NCBI GenBank assembly: GCA_021778895.1
Contig: JAJYBR010000003.1
Location: 62,001-126,000 of the forward strand
Reading direction: 5' to 3'
DNA from: Actinomycetes bacterium
GTDB lineage: Bacteria; Actinomycetota; Acidimicrobiia; Acidimicrobiales; RAAP-2
Length of the DNA: 64,000 nt
Below the pieces are notes generated by a model. It was not told where the DNA came from and ran no database searches. It saw nothing but the letters and a program-made list of their open reading frames with translations. Shown here piece after piece: positions 57,406 through 64,000 of the stretch. The stretch's first letter is position 1, and each line of letters begins with the position of its first letter. The position numbers were made by a program, and so were the translations under genes.

Positions 57406-58284
57406 TCACGCCCACAGCGTGGGCAGCTGCTCGGCCAGCGCCGCGACGTCCCAGCGGTCGTCGCGCTCGAGGGCCGTGGTCATGGTCCAGTTCTGGAAGA
57501 GGCGGACGGTGCCCCCCTGGGTGAAGAACACCCGTCCGGTGGCCGGGCAGTCCTCCATCGCCAGGACCGCCACGAGCGGCGAGATGTTGGCCGGGTCCCA
57601 CACGTCGAACTGCGCGGCGTCGGCCGGCTTGACCACGTAGTCGGCCAGGCCCGGCGTCGACTCGGTCATCCGCGTGCGCGCTGCGGGCGCGATGGCGTTG
57701 ACCCGCACGCCGTAGCGCCCGAGCTCCTCGGCCGCGATCACCGTGAGGGCCGCGATGCCCGCCTTGGCCGCGCCGTAGTTGGACTGGCCCACGTTGCCGA
57801 TCAGGCCGGAGGTGGACGAGGTGTTGACGATCGACGCGCGCACCGTCTCGCCGGACTTGGCGCGCTCGCGCCAGTAGGTCGCCGCGTGGCGCATCGTCAC
57901 GAAGTGGCCCTTCAGGTGCACGGCCACGACGGAGTCCCAGTCGTCCTCGCTCAGGTTCACCAGGACCCGGTCGCGCAGGATCCCCGCGTTGTTGACCAGG
58001 ACGTGGAGGTCGCCGAACGTGTCGATGGCCGTGCGCACCAGGCGGGCCCCACCCTCCCACGTCGCGACGTCGTCGTGATTGGCGACGGCCTCGCCGCCGA
58101 AGCCGCGGATCGTCTCGACGACCTCGTCGGCCGGTGTCGCCCCGGTCGTGGAGCCGTCCAGTGCCCCACCCAGGTCGTTGACGACGACGCGGGCCCCCTC
58201 GGCGGCGAACAGGAGGGCGTGCTCGCGCCCAATCCCGCGCCCAGCACCCGTGATGATTGCGACCCTACCCGACAGTGCACCCAC
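57406..58284 (-). CDS. Short-chain dehydrogenase/reductase
   Basis: 292 residues. NAD(P)-binding VAIITGAGRGIGREHALLFA, VVVNDLG (the Asp-Leu after the second strand favours NAD), LVNNAGILRDR, catalytic Ser in IVNTSSTSGL and Tyr/Lys in QSNYGAAKAG. The GGALDGSTTG segment resembles peroxisomal MFE-2-type 3-hydroxyacyl-CoA dehydrogenases. AAGGAGG precedes GTG 58284. Probably acts on 3-hydroxyacyl-CoA; substrate not proven. Confidence 0.88.
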   Translation of the reverse strand: MGALSGRVAIITGAGRGIGREHALLFAAEGARVVVNDLGGALDGSTTGATPADEVVETIRGFGGEAVANHDDVATWEGGARLVRTAIDTFGDLHVLVNNAGILRDRVLVNLSEDDWDSVVAVHLKGHFVTMRHAATYWRERAKSGETVRASIVNTSSTSGLIGNVGQSNYGAAKAGIAALTVIAAEELGRYGVRVNAIAPAARTRMTESTPGLADYVVKPADAAQFDVWDPANISPLVAVLAMEDCPATGRVFFTQGGTVRLFQNWTMTTALERDDRWDVAALAEQLPTLWA

Positions 58285-58309
58285 GACGACCTCCTTGCTT
58301 GCGCGCCGA

Positions 58310-58612
58310 TCATACCGACGGCGGCCACGCCCCTCCGGGTGACCAGCGCCGGGCGTGCGCGTGATAGTGGTCGCCGATCGTGCGCAGCCGGTCGTCGAGG
58401 TGCCACGCCCCCACGCCCAGCTCCTCGTTGGCCACCCGGGCCAGGCGGAGCCAGAGCGCGACGCGCACCGCGGGCGGCGGCAGGGGGTCGTGGGTCCGCC
58501 AGACCACCAGGGGCACCCCGCACGCCTCGCACTCGGCGATCCAGTAGTCCGGACCCTCGTCGAAGCGGCGCGTCAGCGGCGCGGCCTCGCACAGGTCGCA
58601 CCGCGAGCTCAC
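58310..58612 (-). CDS. Small zinc-ribbon-like protein coupled to the PASTA pseudokinase
   Basis: 100 residues with two Cys pairs, RCDLCEAAPLTRRF and AECEACGVPLVVW, forming a probable zinc knuckle, then helices with VANEELGVGAWHLDDRLRTI and the His-rich GDHYHAHARRW. Resembles an uncharacterised actinobacterial family (memory-based). GTG 58612 overlaps the pseudokinase stop in GTGA, so translation is coupled. Function unknown. Confidence 0.68.
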   Translation of the reverse strand: MSSRCDLCEAAPLTRRFDEGPDYWIAECEACGVPLVVWRTHDPLPPPAVRVALWLRLARVANEELGVGAWHLDDRLRTIGDHYHAHARRWSPGGAWPPSV

Positions 58613-60441
58613 CGCACGTTGACGATGATCGTCGAGCGGTACGGGACCATCGTTCCGGGCGACGGCAACGTCGAGACGACCTTGGTCCACTTGCCCGTGG
58701 AGGCACCCGGACCCTTGGGTGAGAAGAACAGCACCGCGTGGCGGAAGGCCGCGATGGTGGCCGTCGGGCCCAGCCCGATCACGTCGGGCACGGCCCGTGG
58801 TCCCTGGCCCGCGATGGTCGCCGTCGTCCCCGCGACGGTGGTGGACGTCGCGGCCGGCGTGGTGGTTGCCGGGCTCGTCGTCGTGGTGGCCGCGCCCGAG
58901 GGACCGCTGCTCAGGACCAGCGTGATCGTCGCTCCCCGGGGAGCGCTGCTCGGGTCGGTCACGCCGTGGTAGCGCGTCTCGACCACCTGGCCGGCGGGCA
59001 ACGTCGACACGACAGCGGCCGAGGCCGGGCACGCGCCCTTCACGTCCACGCGGCGCAGTGCGCTCTGCGCGGCAGCGCAGCTCTCTCCGGTGACACCCGG
59101 CAGCGACACGACGGCCCCACCGCTCGAGACGGTGACCGAGATCACCTGACCCGAGCCGGCCGAGACCCCCGCGGCGGGCGACTGGCTGATGATGGCACCG
59201 CGCGCGACCGACGCGGAGGCCACGTGGCGCGTGACGCTCACGGTGAAGCCGTCGGCAGTCAGCTGCGACGTCGCCTGGGCCACCGTCAGGCCCTCGAGGC
59301 GAGGAACGGTCTGGTGCGAGCTGAACAGCCCGAACCACCACGCGACGCCGGCCGCGACCACCAGGATCACGACGGCCGCGACCACCGTGGCCGTGCGGCG
59401 GCGGCGCGGCGGCGGCACGACGGGGTACGGATCGCTCGGGCCGCGCCCCGAGGGCATCCAAGCCCCCGGTGCGGCGTCGGCGCTCTCGAAGTCCTGGTTC
59501 GGGTCGGTTTCTCGCCCCGCGAGCTCCCGGGGCGAGGGGGCGCGAAAGCCGATCGACGCCCGTGGCGCCATCGGCGGGACCTGGTGCAGGACGGGCACGG
59601 CGCCGCGCCGGGCGACCAGCTCGACGGGAGACTCGTCCAGCGTTGCCGCGCCCAGACGGCTGGCCATCGCCGCGGCGTCCAGCCGCTGGAGGGGGTCGGG
59701 CACCGAGGCCTGCGCCAACACCATGTCGAGTGCCCCGAGCTCGGGGTGCGGTGGCAGCGGCGAGGCGAGACGCGCCTGCGCGGACGCCTCCATGGTGGAG
59801 GCATCGAAAGGTGGCGCACCCGTCACGGCCTCGGCCAGAATCAGCGCCAGGGCGTACACGTCGGTGGCGGGAAGGGGAGGCTCGCCGCGCACCTGCTCGG
59901 GACTGAGGTAGCGCAGGTCGTGCACGGTGTAGCGCTGGCGGTGCATCGCGCGCAGCCCGACGAGGGCCACGTCGGAGACGCGCACGCGTCCCAGCTCGTC
60001 GACCAGGATCTTGCGCGGACTCAGTCCCCCGTGGGTCACCTGATGTCCGTGCATGTAGTCCAGCGCGCCCGCGACGTCACGGCCGAGGCGGGCGGCGTCC
60101 TCGACGCTGAGCAGCTCGCCGGCCGCGAGCCGATCCTCGAGCGAGCCGTCGCCGAGGTACTCGGTGACCATGAAGATGGTGCCGGACTCCTGGCCGCCGT
60201 CGAAGACGCGGACGATATGGGGGTGGCTGAGGGTCGCCGCACGGATGATCTGCGTGCGAAACGCCCGCCGGACGTCCTCGTGCTCGGCCAGGTCCGGCCG
60301 CAGAGTCTTGAGCGCCACCCGCCGGTCGAGGGTCAGATCCTGGGCCAGATAGACCTCGGACGTGCCGCCCACGCCGATGGTGTCGAGGATTCGGTATCGC
60401 CCTACGACCTCATGTCCGGGTGCGTACCGAAAACTCGCCAT
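58609..60441 (-). CDS. PASTA-domain serine/threonine pseudokinase (PknB-like)
   Basis: 610 residues: kinase-like domain (15-265), Pro-rich linker, one membrane helix (351-371) and three extracellular PASTA-type repeats to the C-terminus. Glycine loop IGVGGTSEVYLA and Lys45 (VALK) are kept. Catalytic features are not: alpha-C Glu is Gln64, HRDLKPxN reads HGGLSPRK (137-144, so catalytic Asp is Gly139, Lys is Ser141, Asn is Lys144), and DFG reads DVA (157-159). An ATP-binding-only or scaffold role at peptidoglycan/lipid II is likely. A TAGGGT box lies 9 nt before ATG 60441. Not seen to be frame-damaged. Confidence 0.9.
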   Translation of the reverse strand: MASFRYAPGHEVVGRYRILDTIGVGGTSEVYLAQDLTLDRRVALKTLRPDLAEHEDVRRAFRTQIIRAATLSHPHIVRVFDGGQESGTIFMVTEYLGDGSLEDRLAAGELLSVEDAARLGRDVAGALDYMHGHQVTHGGLSPRKILVDELGRVRVSDVALVGLRAMHRQRYTVHDLRYLSPEQVRGEPPLPATDVYALALILAEAVTGAPPFDASTMEASAQARLASPLPPHPELGALDMVLAQASVPDPLQRLDAAAMASRLGAATLDESPVELVARRGAVPVLHQVPPMAPRASIGFRAPSPRELAGRETDPNQDFESADAAPGAWMPSGRGPSDPYPVVPPPRRRRTATVVAAVVILVVAAGVAWWFGLFSSHQTVPRLEGLTVAQATSQLTADGFTVSVTRHVASASVARGAIISQSPAAGVSAGSGQVISVTVSSGGAVVSLPGVTGESCAAAQSALRRVDVKGACPASAAVVSTLPAGQVVETRYHGVTDPSSAPRGATITLVLSSGPSGAATTTTSPATTTPAATSTTVAGTTATIAGQGPRAVPDVIGLGPTATIAAFRHAVLFFSPKGPGASTGKWTKVVSTLPSPGTMVPYRSTIIVNVR

Positions 60442-60450
60442 CGCACCTTC

Positions 60451-60456
60451 ACCCTA
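60451..60456 (-). promoter_or_regulatory. -10 box TAGGGT of pseudokinase gene
   Basis: Minus-strand TAGGGT, 9 nt (containing GAAGG), then ATG 60441. Confidence 0.45.
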
Positions 60457-60495
60457 GAGCACGGGCCCGCCCCGGCTCGGGCACGAAGTCCGCCG

Positions 60496-64000
<3,505 letters not shown>

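Overview
The window is about 64 kb of very GC-rich DNA, densely packed with overlapping ATGA/GTGA/TGATG junctions, frequent GTG starts and -10 boxes of the form TANNNT. Gene content and order (iscS-mnmA-ligA, gatCAB, ilvD-ilvBN-ilvC, serA, leuB/leuCD, long-form leuA) point to a chromosome of a high-GC actinobacterium, possibly class Acidimicrobiia (inference). No rRNA, tRNA, prophage or CRISPR array was seen.

Region 1 (1-14 kb) mixes housekeeping and accessory genes: a 5'-truncated oligopeptidase B, a two-TM protein, flavin reductase, MutY, and three genes matching the last steps of the ethylmalonyl-CoA pathway (MaoC hydratase/mch, methylsuccinyl-CoA dehydrogenase-like mcd, malyl-CoA lyase-like mcl). 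Interspersed are an MFS transporter and a NicT nickel/cobalt permease with a palindromic operator candidate. An NlpC/P60 hydrolase, an Lgt-like protein without the Lgt signature, a tryptophanase and a probable PemK-like fusion follow. Region 2 (14.4-29.2 kb) is a molybdenum island: DUF6457, moeA, mobA, moaA, mog, moaD, moaE, modA, a fused modBC, moaC, a HTH-TOBE regulator, and an NAD-linked formate dehydrogenase operon (fdhD-fdsG-fdsB-fdhA). The FDH alpha subunit carries a C-terminal FdsD-like segment and lacks two cysteines of the His-ligated [4Fe-4S] cluster. The island supplies molybdate uptake, cofactor synthesis and the enzyme that uses the cofactor.

Region 3 (29.2-32.4 kb) is accessory: a SnoaL-like protein, a 20-bp perfect terminator hairpin, an acetate-permease-like gene, a decayed stretch, and a NUDIX gene broken by a 111-bp MITE-like element with 26-bp inverted repeats and an 8-bp target duplication. 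Next to it is a truncated acyl-CoA-synthetase fragment. Region 4 (32.4-52.5 kb) is amino-acid anabolism: acyl-CoA dehydrogenase, ilvE-leuB, greA-leuC-leuD, ACC deaminase, PQ-loop protein, leuA with a Leu-rich leader peptide and attenuator, aldo/keto reductase, serA, aspartate aminotransferase, serC, ilvC-ilvN-ilvB with a second leader peptide (Leu-Leu-Val-Ile) and attenuator, and ilvD. Region 5 (52.5-64 kb) holds DUF3048, gatB-gatA-gatC, an esterase, an SDR, a zinc-ribbon protein coupled to a PASTA pseudokinase, ligA, mnmA and the 3' part of a cysteine desulfurase.

The strongest observations are the MITE insertion (excision restores the NUDIX frame), the PASTA pseudokinase, the altered formate dehydrogenase, two branched-chain amino-acid attenuators, and about fifteen genes whose start codon lies only 6-9 nt after a TANNNT box, indicating widespread leaderless transcription.
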